Origin: Gemmatimonadaceae bacterium
GTDB taxonomy: Bacteria; Gemmatimonadota; Gemmatimonadetes; Gemmatimonadales; Gemmatimonadaceae
NCBI GenBank assembly: GCA_013697785.1
Contig: JACCWE010000119.1
Location: 1-64,000 of the forward strand
Direction of reading: 5' to 3'
Length of the DNA stretch: 64,000 nt
Shown here in pieces: positions 43,479 through 51,262 of this stretch. A model generated the notes under the pieces. It was not told where the DNA came from. It ran no database searches and saw nothing but the letters and a program-made list of their open reading frames with translations. A program made the position numbers and the translations under genes. Positions within the stretch are counted from its first letter, which is position 1, and each line of letters opens with the position of its first letter.

Positions 43479-43973
43479 ATGGCTGCTCGTACTTACGGCG
43501 CCTGTCACATTGAGGCGGGGAAAATCGACCTGTGGCCCAACGAAGCACGGGTGCGCATCCTGTCGCCGCGTGATCAGGCGACCGGGCAGGCGACCGGACG
43601 TCATCAGATCCAGGGCATCAGTGCGTGGGTCAACGCGAGTGATGAGTCGCGCATCACGCAGGATGTGTTGATGGAAGTCTGGAAATCGATGTTCGCGAAC
43701 GAGATGCTGACGAAAGTCTCGATCACCTGGTTCACGAACGAAGCGAAGGGCGCCAACGTGCTCGCGAACCTCGAGTTCCAGGGCAGCGTAACCGGTTTCG
43801 AATTCTTCAATCCCGGCACGCCGATGTCGGACATCACGGATGGCCCGGCGAAGGGCGGCATGTCGATCGCCGATCACAAGCCGGAAGCGATGATGATGTC
43901 GAATATCATGGTCGTGCAGTTCGTCGCGACGACCACCGACAAGGGATACGGCGCGCTCAAGTTCACGAAGTGA
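43479..43973 (+). CDS. hcp: Hcp-family tube protein (TssD), main copy
   Basis: 164 residues, the length of Hcp. It is beta-rich: a short start (YGACHIEAGKIDLWPNEARV), KVSITWFTNEAKGANVLANLEF, then FQGSVTGFEFFNPGTPMSD. This is consistent with the Hcp beta-barrel that stacks into the inner tube. Similarity to textbook Hcp is weak by eye. The call rests on length, fold-like strand pattern, position after the sheath genes and the presence of a paralog next door. The ribosome site is GAGGAAGG. It is followed by a perfect 10-bp hairpin. Confidence 0.78.
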   Translation: MAARTYGACHIEAGKIDLWPNEARVRILSPRDQATGQATGRHQIQGISAWVNASDESRITQDVLMEVWKSMFANEMLTKVSITWFTNEAKGANVLANLEFQGSVTGFEFFNPGTPMSDITDGPAKGGMSIADHKPEAMMMSNIMVVQFVATTTDKGYGALKFTK

Positions 43974-43982
43974 TCAATGTGT

Positions 43983-44008
43983 GTGGTGCGGCGATGATGC
44001 CGCACCAC
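43983..44008 (+). promoter_or_regulatory. Intercistronic hairpin after hcp
   Basis: GTGGTGCGGC (43983-43992) pairs perfectly with GCCGCACCAC (43999-44008) around GATGAT. There is no T-run, so rather than a full terminator it looks like a stabiliser of the upstream mRNA or a partial attenuator. Either would help give more tube protein than downstream baseplate protein. Confidence 0.65.
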
Positions 44009-44039
44009 GCCACTGCACGCACCCGCAAACGGCGAGTCG

Positions 44040-44537
44040 ATGACCGGACCTTCGCTCAATACACGATTCGGCACGATCTTTTTTTCCCTCGACAACGGGA
44101 TATCGTTCGAGGTCGATGACGCACGAGTCGAGATCACTCGTGCGGTGAATTCGGTCGGCCGGCGCACGGGCTCTTCACTCGATATCCGCGTTCACGTCGT
44201 GCTCGATCTCAACACGCTCAGAGGCAGCGACGTCACGCCCGAGCTGTTCAAGATCTCGATCCAGGCCGACGATATCGTGCAGGGTTTCAAGGTCGATTGG
44301 CACAACCCGGTCTCCGGTGCGCTGGACGGGTTGGGACCGCTGGCGCGGCAGCTCTCGTTCTCGGGATGGATCGCTGGCTTCGAGTTATATCGCCCTGAGA
44401 AAACCGGCTCCGATTCGTTCGGAGATGGCGAAGCCTCGGCGGGTACCCGGCTCGGCCGCGCCGACAACCTGCTGCATCTCACGGTCGCCGTCGTGACCGA
44501 CGACGACAACATCGCCAATCTGACGCTCACCGAGTGA
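44040..44537 (+). CDS. Hcp-like second tube protein
   Basis: 165 residues. The C-terminal half aligns by eye with the preceding Hcp: QLSFSGWIAGFELYRPEKTG against LEFQGSVTGFEFFNPGTP, and HLTVAVVTDDDNIANLTLTE against the final strand of Hcp. The N-terminal part differs. Two unequal tube proteins in tandem recall contractile tails that use a special first or last ring. It has no strong ribosome site and is followed by a GTGA overlap, so it is probably made in lower amount than Hcp. Confidence 0.7.
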   Translation: MTGPSLNTRFGTIFFSLDNGISFEVDDARVEITRAVNSVGRRTGSSLDIRVHVVLDLNTLRGSDVTPELFKISIQADDIVQGFKVDWHNPVSGALDGLGPLARQLSFSGWIAGFELYRPEKTGSDSFGDGEASAGTRLGRADNLLHLTVAVVTDDDNIANLTLTE

Positions 44538-44923
44538 CGGCACCCTTCGCCTCCTCGCGGATGCTCTCGCTGCCGCTCCGCATCACGCCGGAGGGCCAGC
44601 TCGAGCGCACGGATCCACTGTCATCGCTCCTCGAGATGATGCGCGCGATGGCGGCGACGTCGCGGCAGGCGTGGCCGCATGCGCCGTGGTTCGGCTTGCA
44701 GGAGCTCTTCGCCGAGGCAAGCCCGGACGTGCAGGAGCATCCGCGGCTCGTGCTCGCGCTCAACGCGGCGTTCGCGGGACTCGGAATCAACTGGGCGCGC
44801 GTCTCGTCGGTACGCAAGCCGCATACGCGCGTGCAAGGTGAGCGCAACTTCGACATCACGCTCCTGATCGATGGCAAACCCGCCTTCGGGAATGTCGCCG
44901 CGTCCTCCCCGATGGCCGGTTAG
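44534..44923 (+). CDS. tssE: gp25/TssE-like baseplate protein (divergent)
   Basis: 129 residues. It shows the gp25-type order: an N-terminal segment (RTDPLSSLLEMMRAMAATSR), a WFG motif (WPHAPWFGLQELFAEA), then LALNAAFAGLGINWARV and a beta-hairpin FDITLLIDGKPAFG. The EPRI-like motif of canonical TssE is not present; GINW sits in its place. Position, between tube and spike genes, supports TssE. It starts at a GTG overlapping the Hcp-like gene stop, and vgrG starts six bases after it. Moderately sure. Confidence 0.58.
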   Translation: MTAPFASSRMLSLPLRITPEGQLERTDPLSSLLEMMRAMAATSRQAWPHAPWFGLQELFAEASPDVQEHPRLVLALNAAFAGLGINWARVSSVRKPHTRVQGERNFDITLLIDGKPAFGNVAASSPMAG

Positions 44924-44929
44924 CCGCGC

Positions 44930-46825
44930 ATGGCGACTCGTGTCGAGGTGACTATTGGGGCGCTGACACTCCGCGACCGCGAAGTCGAACACCTCGAGAT
45001 CGTGCAGGAGCTCGGCGAGCATCATCGTCTGACCATCACGTTCCACCGCGATCCGAGCAAGACTATCAAGTTGGCGGACTTCGTGAATCCGAAGGTGACG
45101 GTCACCTTCACGGACGACGTTGCAAAGAAAAGCTCGACGCCATTCGTCGGGCTGATCGATTCATGCGAGGAACAGCATCAGCTTCGCGGCGGATCGATCT
45201 TCGTGATGGTCGCGCTCTCGGACTCGGCGAAATTCAGCGCGCGCCATCACAAGGGAAATCTGCTGAGCGGGAAGATCACCGACATCATGACGGCGTTCGA
45301 GATCAAGGTCGTCGGCACCATTCCGTTTCAGCGGATTCAGGACTGGCGGCAGGCGGGCGAATCGGATTTCGCGTTTTTGAAGCGCATCGCCGATGACCAT
45401 CAGTGCTATCTGCGTCCGATCCCGGGGGGGCTCGAGCTGCGCCATGGATTCGATGACAAGCGTCACGACCTCAGCTGGGGGAAGAATGTCAGCGCGTTGA
45501 CGTCGCGCATCGTTCCGCGCAACGCTCGCTTCAAGGGCGCCTACTACGAATTCCAGGCGAAGGCCGAGCTGGCGCTCAATGATCGGCAGAAGGATGCCCC
45601 CGCTTCCGGAGCGATCAACCTCACCGATGCGGTCAAGGCGAAGGCGATCGAGCTGCAGGTCGCGGGCGTCGGCAATTTGTACGAGACGATCACGCGATCG
45701 GCCCTCCGCGCCACCTTTCGCGACGCCGTATTGCGGGAAGCCGAGCGCGCGAGCGGGACGGCGGTGACGATAGAGGGCACTTCCACGAACGTCGAGCTGC
45801 TCGTCGGCGACACCGTCGACGTTCGCGACGGCAACAACTTCAAACTTCCCGATCCACCGGGCACGCTGGGGTTGACGCACGTGAAGCATGTATTCGATGG
45901 CAATCAATACTCGAACTCGTTCGTCGCCACTCCGTGGACGAATTTTTCGAATGCGATTCAGCCGCCGCGACAATTGCTATTCGGATTCACGACGGCGGAG
46001 GTCGTCGACAATCTCGACCCCGCAGCGCTCGGCCGCATCAAGATCCGATTCAAGGACAGTCCGGCAGGCCGCACCGACATCGACATGTTCGCCCGGTACG
46101 TCACTCCCTTCGCCGGAAATCAGCGCGGCATCGCGTTTCTTCCGGAGATCGGCGACGAGGTAATCGTCGGTTTCGAGGAAGGCGATCCTGAGCATCCGTA
46201 CATCATCGGAAGTGTCTGGAACGGTCCCGACATCTCCCCGGGTCCCACGCCCAAGCGAATCGTCACCAAGAGCGGCAACGCGATCGTGATGGATGATGCC
46301 GGTGTGATCGAAATTCACTCGCCGAGCGGCACGTGTCTGGTGCAGCTGAGCAATGGTGTGGACGGTGCACCGCGCATCACGATCGCATCTGGCGGCGATC
46401 TCTTTCTCGAAGCCGCGGATCGCATCCAGCTCAAGTGCAAGAATCTGGTAGAGCTGGTCGACAAGGATGCGACTCGCATCATCAAGGGCGACGATCAGAC
46501 ATCGATCAAGGGCGCGCGCTTCATCGAGGTCACTGGCGAGGACGTCCATCAGTCGGACACGCGCATTGCATTCCTGGCCGGTGGCTCCAGCACGATCGAG
46601 ATGAGTCCCATCGCCATCGTGTCGCAGGGCAATCAGATGGTCTCGATTGCCAAGGCACAGAACGTCGTGCAGGGCTTGTTCGTATTGCTGAATCCTCCCG
46701 GCCTCGTGATGCCGCCTGCCCAGGGAGGCATCTTCGTCGAGCCTGAGGCGAAGGACAGCATCGCGACCGGCCGTGCGAATCCCAAGCCGACCGTACCGTT
46801 CAAGGTCGACGGTGATGACACGTGA
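44930..46825 (+). CDS. vgrG: VgrG spike protein (TssI)
   Basis: 631 residues. The gp27-like N-terminal part (VEVTIGALTLRDREVEHLEI, FDFAFLKRIADD-type segment at DFAFLKRIADDHQCYLRP) is followed by the gp5 OB-fold (GRIKIRFKDSPAGRTDIDMF, GNQRGIAFLPEIGDEVIVGF, DPEHPYIIGSVWNG). A beta-helix-like C-terminus follows (ITIASGGDLFLEAADRIQLK). It ends in a Pro-rich tail without a recognisable toxin domain. It forms the trimeric tip of the tail. No PAAR gene follows. Its stop overlaps the TssF start (GTGA). Confidence 0.92.
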   Translation: MATRVEVTIGALTLRDREVEHLEIVQELGEHHRLTITFHRDPSKTIKLADFVNPKVTVTFTDDVAKKSSTPFVGLIDSCEEQHQLRGGSIFVMVALSDSAKFSARHHKGNLLSGKITDIMTAFEIKVVGTIPFQRIQDWRQAGESDFAFLKRIADDHQCYLRPIPGGLELRHGFDDKRHDLSWGKNVSALTSRIVPRNARFKGAYYEFQAKAELALNDRQKDAPASGAINLTDAVKAKAIELQVAGVGNLYETITRSALRATFRDAVLREAERASGTAVTIEGTSTNVELLVGDTVDVRDGNNFKLPDPPGTLGLTHVKHVFDGNQYSNSFVATPWTNFSNAIQPPRQLLFGFTTAEVVDNLDPAALGRIKIRFKDSPAGRTDIDMFARYVTPFAGNQRGIAFLPEIGDEVIVGFEEGDPEHPYIIGSVWNGPDISPGPTPKRIVTKSGNAIVMDDAGVIEIHSPSGTCLVQLSNGVDGAPRITIASGGDLFLEAADRIQLKCKNLVELVDKDATRIIKGDDQTSIKGARFIEVTGEDVHQSDTRIAFLAGGSSTIEMSPIAIVSQGNQMVSIAKAQNVVQGLFVLLNPPGLVMPPAQGGIFVEPEAKDSIATGRANPKPTVPFKVDGDDT

Positions 46826-48588
46826 TGAAGGGTCAGAGCGCTAGCGCGGGAGCCCGCTCCCCGGGCGTGCTCGGCGGCACTGCGCGCTCCGCCGCCGATC
46901 TCGCGTCCGAGATGCGTCGCGAGTTCGAGGCCGCGGTTGCGCTGCGCTTCGGAACGCAGCCACAGCCCGACCCGGTGCTCGGCGCGCTCTTCCAGGCATT
47001 CGCGGTGCAGCTCGAGCGCATCTACCAGGAATCCGAATACGTCTTTCCGGTGGCCGTTCTCGACGATCTGCTGAACGGACTCGCGCTCCCGTCGCGCCTG
47101 GCGCATCCCGCGCAAACCGTCGTTTCGTTCAGCGGCATCGATCAGCGCGAGCGACTCGCGCTCGACACGGAGATCATCGGCAACTCCTCGGGTGGCGAGC
47201 AGCTGCGCTTCACGATCGACGAATCGATCGAGATCTCTTCGACAACGCTGGCGTTCGCCGGCGTCTCCGAAAATGGGAAGCTGCACTCCGTCGCCGGCGC
47301 ACGCATCGGGACGGCGCCCATTCTCCCGGGCAGCACGCCGCTCGTGCTGCGAAACGCACCGCCCACTCTGCTGTTCGCCTTCGACGGCGATGCCTCGCAT
47401 CTCAGCGGCCTCGGCATTTTTCTCGATGTCACGAGCATCGATAGTCCGCTCGTCGAGGCGGTGTCGCGGAGTCCGTGGCAGATTCTCTCTCCCGACGGCT
47501 CCGTCTCCGAGATTGGCACGCTGCGCGCCAGGCGCGGGCGTGGCGGCGTCACCACGCTCGTGTGGAACGACTCGTCGCGCGTCGAAGAGGACGAGATCGT
47601 GAGCACCGGCGCCGCGTCCGACGACGCGGCAGATGTGGCGAGCGCCTTCGAGCTCTCGCCCGGCAGCTACGGCAAGCAATGCGTCGTATTCCCGAACGTT
47701 CCGGCCGAGCGACGCATGCGCTCGTCGCCGCCGGTCCGCTTCGCGGATGCACTAGCCGTACTGCTCCCCGAGAAACAGCAGAATGCGCTCGACCGGCCGC
47801 TCATCTGGGTGCAGGTGCCTCTGCCCGCGGCGCTCACGCGCGTCGCCGACGAGCTGCAGCGCATTGCGCTGCACGCGGTGACCGCGAGCAACATCGAGAT
47901 CTACAACGAGCGCATCCAGTTCGACCGGATGGGCAACGCGGTCACTCTTCGCCCTGAGGGGCGCACCGATCAGTATCTTCTCGGTCTGCTCAGCGTGAGC
48001 GGTGAGAAGGGAGATGCGTACGTCAACGACTCGTCGATCGCCGCGCCGGCCGAAGCGGGCCGTTATCGCTTCCGCAGCGGACAGCTCGAGTGCCGTCCGC
48101 ATCGCCAGCCGACGGGACGGTACGATGGATATGCGATGGCGCGCTTTCTCTTTTGCGATGGTGCCCGCGCGAACGGAATGGAAGTGGGATCGGTGAAGCG
48201 GATCGCGTCGCCGCTGTCGAACGTCGCCGCGCGCGTGGTCAATCTCGCGGTGTCGCGCGGCGGGAGCGCGCCGCCGCCATACGCCGACGCGCGAATCCGC
48301 TTCGCGGAGCTGCTGCGCACGCGCGATCGCGTCGTAACGATCGATGACGTCGAGATCACGGCCCGCGCGTTCGAGCCGCGCATCAAGAGTGTTGATGTGA
48401 AAACGGCGTCCGAGCTCGGACCGCACGGTGTACGCCAGGTCGACGTCGTCGATGTGCGCGTCGCACCGAGCGATTTCGCGGATCCCGAATCGGAGCTCCC
48501 AAGGCTCTCGACTCTGCTCGAGTCGCATCTGCAGGAGCGTGCGATCATGGGTCGCGGCGTGCGCGTTGCGGTGCGGCCGCATGTCTAA
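46822..48588 (+). CDS. tssF: T6SS baseplate protein TssF-like
   Basis: 588 residues, TssF length. N-terminal SEMRREFEAAVALRFGTQPQPDP and FQAFAVQLERIYQESEYVFPVAVLDDLLNGL match the usual TssF opening of long helices followed by beta domains. It is rich in short beta segments later on. The next gene is tssG, overlapping by eight bases, the standard pairing (two TssF and one TssG per wedge). The GTG at 46822 overlaps the vgrG stop, with ATG at 46825 as the alternative. Confidence comes from both order and pattern. Confidence 0.82.
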   Translation: MMKGQSASAGARSPGVLGGTARSAADLASEMRREFEAAVALRFGTQPQPDPVLGALFQAFAVQLERIYQESEYVFPVAVLDDLLNGLALPSRLAHPAQTVVSFSGIDQRERLALDTEIIGNSSGGEQLRFTIDESIEISSTTLAFAGVSENGKLHSVAGARIGTAPILPGSTPLVLRNAPPTLLFAFDGDASHLSGLGIFLDVTSIDSPLVEAVSRSPWQILSPDGSVSEIGTLRARRGRGGVTTLVWNDSSRVEEDEIVSTGAASDDAADVASAFELSPGSYGKQCVVFPNVPAERRMRSSPPVRFADALAVLLPEKQQNALDRPLIWVQVPLPAALTRVADELQRIALHAVTASNIEIYNERIQFDRMGNAVTLRPEGRTDQYLLGLLSVSGEKGDAYVNDSSIAAPAEAGRYRFRSGQLECRPHRQPTGRYDGYAMARFLFCDGARANGMEVGSVKRIASPLSNVAARVVNLAVSRGGSAPPPYADARIRFAELLRTRDRVVTIDDVEITARAFEPRIKSVDVKTASELGPHGVRQVDVVDVRVAPSDFADPESELPRLSTLLESHLQERAIMGRGVRVAVRPHV

Positions 48589-49543
48589 GCCGGTGGTCGA
48601 GAGCGATGACGAGAGCGTGGCGATCGGCATGCCCGATCTCGTGCGCGCGCGCCGGCTCGCGCGCCAGACGATCGACTCTGCGCTCACGACGCTGTACGCG
48701 CTCGGCGTCGACGACTCGCGCGTCGTGATCGAGAGCGTCGGGCGCGGATGGGAGCCGGGGACGATCGTCGAGCAGTCGCCGGAGCCGGGAACGCCGCTCA
48801 CTGGCCGCACGCGCGTCGTGCTAAAGGTTGCAGGCGCGAGCGCGATCGACTCGCTTCCGTTCGCGATGCGCGACGAGGACGAGTATGAGTTCCGCTCCGA
48901 TCGGCTCTTCGCGCTGTTCGACAGCCCGCTCGCCAAGCTCGCGTATCGTGTACGCCGGGGCGGCGACTATTTCGTGGCGTCGCCGGATGACATGGTGCGC
49001 ACGCGCCGCTGGATCGAGGAGATCTTCCAGCTCGATGCGGAGCGGTGGAGCGAAGAGCGCTGGTTTGCGATCGCGCGGCTGCTTCCCGCGCTGCATCGCA
49101 TTGCGGGACGCGAGCTCGCGCTACGCGTCGCCTTCCGGCTCGTCTTCTCCTTGCCAGTGGAGAGCGTGACAATGCATGCCGGGATGGTGAAGCTCACTAC
49201 TGGTGGCACGACCGCGCTGGGCGTGAGCAATGCGCGGCTCGGTGTGGATGCGATCGCGGGGACGGGGCTGCGCGACGAGGCGTCGGTCGAGGTGCGATAC
49301 GGTCCGATCGATCTCGCGATGTACCTCGCGCATACCGGCGACAGTGCCCGCAGGGAGCGCGACGAGCTCTATCGGCTCGTGCTGCCGATGCATCTCGCAC
49401 GCTCCGTGCGCGAGCGCTGGCGGGTGGGCGACGCGAGCCAGCCGGCGCGCGTCGGCGGTGCCAGCGCCGGAGCGAACGAAGATGCAGCGGTCCTGGGAGT
49501 GAACAGCTATCTTGGCGCACCGCCGCAAAGGAGATCCGCGTAA
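48581..49543 (+). CDS. tssG: PASTA-TssG fusion, baseplate protein
   Basis: 320 residues. Residues 17-84 are a PASTA domain: MPDLVRARRLARQTIDSALT...GWEPGTIVEQSPEPGTPLTG...VVLKVAG. The rest fits TssG, ending in LGVNSYLGAPP like the C-terminal LGxxxWLG of the family. PASTA domains usually sit outside the cell and bind peptidoglycan, yet this protein has no signal or TM segment. It may therefore be used here as a protein-binding module. It starts inside the tssF gene (eight-base overlap), and the tssK ATG shares a base with its stop. Confidence 0.78.
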   Translation: MSKPVVESDDESVAIGMPDLVRARRLARQTIDSALTTLYALGVDDSRVVIESVGRGWEPGTIVEQSPEPGTPLTGRTRVVLKVAGASAIDSLPFAMRDEDEYEFRSDRLFALFDSPLAKLAYRVRRGGDYFVASPDDMVRTRRWIEEIFQLDAERWSEERWFAIARLLPALHRIAGRELALRVAFRLVFSLPVESVTMHAGMVKLTTGGTTALGVSNARLGVDAIAGTGLRDEASVEVRYGPIDLAMYLAHTGDSARRERDELYRLVLPMHLARSVRERWRVGDASQPARVGGASAGANEDAAVLGVNSYLGAPPQRRSA

Positions 49544-51198
49544 TGCCGGAGGAGACGGGAGAGGGGCTCAAGTCGGTCAACTGGACCACGGGAATGCTGC
49601 TCACGCCAGAGCATTTCACGCTGCAGGACCAGTACATCGACAATTCCGTGGGCTGGGTGCTCCGGAATTGCCTGACCGCGACCGGGCTGGTGGGCGGCGG
49701 CGTGCGCCTGGAGGCCGCACAGCGCGGCCTCGGCGTGTTCGACCCGAAGGTCGACGTGCAGGATGACGGTACGACGGTGAATATTTCCGTCCGCCAGACA
49801 CGCGGCCTCACGTCGCTCGGCGACATCGTCGACATCGATGAGAGCTGCGTCGTGCGACGCAGCCTGCCGCGCGGCGATCTCGCTGGCGCGACGGAGCTCC
49901 TCGTCTATCTCGTCGCTGGCGAAGGAAAGGAGGCGGATCCGGAGAGCGTTGGCTCGGACGACGCGAATCCGAACTTTGCCGCACTGCGCCGCAACAAGTA
50001 CACGATTGCGCTCGGCGTCGACGCCGATGCGCTGCCGCACTCGCTCGCGATCGGGAAGGTGCGCCGCGCATCCGAGACGCTCGGCTTCGAGCTCGACCCT
50101 CGCTTCATCCCGGCGTGCGCGACGCTGCTCGCGCACAGCTCCCTCTACGCGGGGTGGCGCGCGCTCCAGGCGGAGATCGTCTTGCTCGCGGGTGAGTTCG
50201 CCGAGCTGCATCGCGCGGTCGCGCGCTACGCGGATCAGGTGTCGCGCCGCGGCATCGATGTGCGCGGCGACACGGACATCCTCGCCTTCATCGAGCGCGC
50301 CGTCATGGCCCTCGACACGCTCGCGTACGAAACGTTCGATCCGGCGATGTCGCCGTTCGCGTTCTTCCAGCAGGTCGATCGCTGCGGCCGCCGGATCGCG
50401 GTCGCGCTCGATCTCAGCTCCTCGACGCAGAGCTTCTTTCAGACGCTCACGGGTGCAGACGCGAGCTATGCGACGCTGCTCGAGGAGGAGCGCCAGGCGC
50501 TCTCCACTCGGCGCGAGCTCAGCCCGCGCGATGACCTCCGCCACTCGATGGAGCGCGCGGAGCAGACGATCGGACAGCTGCGCCGCCTCTGCGAAGCGCT
50601 CGAGGGGAAGTACGTCGACTATCGCATCAACCGCTCGATCGACTCGCTGCGCTTCCTGCTCGACCGCGGCGGCGAGCACTTCTACGTGTCGGTCGCGACG
50701 CCAGGGCATCCGCAGCGCGACGGCGACATCCTCACCTTCGTGTTCTCGCAGATGAACCTCACGGGGCGCCACGAATATCGCGTCGTTCTCATGGGCGATC
50801 CGCAGGGCGCGTCGAGCTGGCACGTGGGCGAGGAGCTTCGCGTCGATCTCCGCATCAACTCCAACTCGGGGCCGAGCCGCCCCACGTCGCGGAACATCGC
50901 GGCGGAGATTCCGGGGCAGCGCAACTTCGCCATGAACTTCGACACGCCGCCGGACGTGGCGACTATCACGGGGCTCACCATCACGGTTCAGCCGGGGCAT
51001 CGTGTGCGCGGCGCGCTGCTCTATCAGCGTCGCCTCGGGCTGATCGCCGAGGGTAGCGGTCCACCCCCGCTCTCGACACCGGCGCCGTCGGTGTCGCCCG
51101 TCGCGCAGGCCGCGCCGCAGCCGACTTCGTCGCCGCAGGCGCATTCGGATCAGACGCCGATGGGCACGCCGGTCATCAAACTGAAGAAACCCAAGTGA
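49543..51198 (+). CDS. tssK: T6SS baseplate adaptor TssK
   Basis: 551 residues. The N-terminal VNWTTGMLLTPEHFTLQDQYID is the TssK signature (W-x-GM-L-x-P-x-HF-x-x-QD). The middle is helical (ELHRAVARYADQ, RRLCEALEGKYVDYRIN), and the C-terminal domain, which in canonical systems docks on TssL/TssM, is divergent and ends in a Pro/Ser-rich tail (TPVIKLKKPK). AAGGAG lies nine bases ahead of the ATG. Its presence without TssL is a puzzle: its membrane partner may be one of the unusual proteins in this cluster. Confidence 0.85.
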   Translation: MPEETGEGLKSVNWTTGMLLTPEHFTLQDQYIDNSVGWVLRNCLTATGLVGGGVRLEAAQRGLGVFDPKVDVQDDGTTVNISVRQTRGLTSLGDIVDIDESCVVRRSLPRGDLAGATELLVYLVAGEGKEADPESVGSDDANPNFAALRRNKYTIALGVDADALPHSLAIGKVRRASETLGFELDPRFIPACATLLAHSSLYAGWRALQAEIVLLAGEFAELHRAVARYADQVSRRGIDVRGDTDILAFIERAVMALDTLAYETFDPAMSPFAFFQQVDRCGRRIAVALDLSSSTQSFFQTLTGADASYATLLEEERQALSTRRELSPRDDLRHSMERAEQTIGQLRRLCEALEGKYVDYRINRSIDSLRFLLDRGGEHFYVSVATPGHPQRDGDILTFVFSQMNLTGRHEYRVVLMGDPQGASSWHVGEELRVDLRINSNSGPSRPTSRNIAAEIPGQRNFAMNFDTPPDVATITGLTITVQPGHRVRGALLYQRRLGLIAEGSGPPPLSTPAPSVSPVAQAAPQPTSSPQAHSDQTPMGTPVIKLKKPK

Positions 51199-51204
51199 TC
51201 GCCC

Positions 51205-51227
51205 CCCGGCGCGCAGGATGCGCCGGG
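51205..51227 (+). promoter_or_regulatory. Intercistronic hairpin between tssK and the Clp ATPase gene
   Basis: CCCGGCGC (51205-51212) and GCGCCGGG (51220-51227) form a perfect 8-bp stem with a seven-base loop, directly after the tssK stop and 36 bases before the ATPase start. There is no T-run; it is probably a stability or attenuation element. Confidence 0.5.
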
Positions 51228-51262
51228 TCGCTGTTCGCTTTGCCAAACAAGGAGAGCCACCG

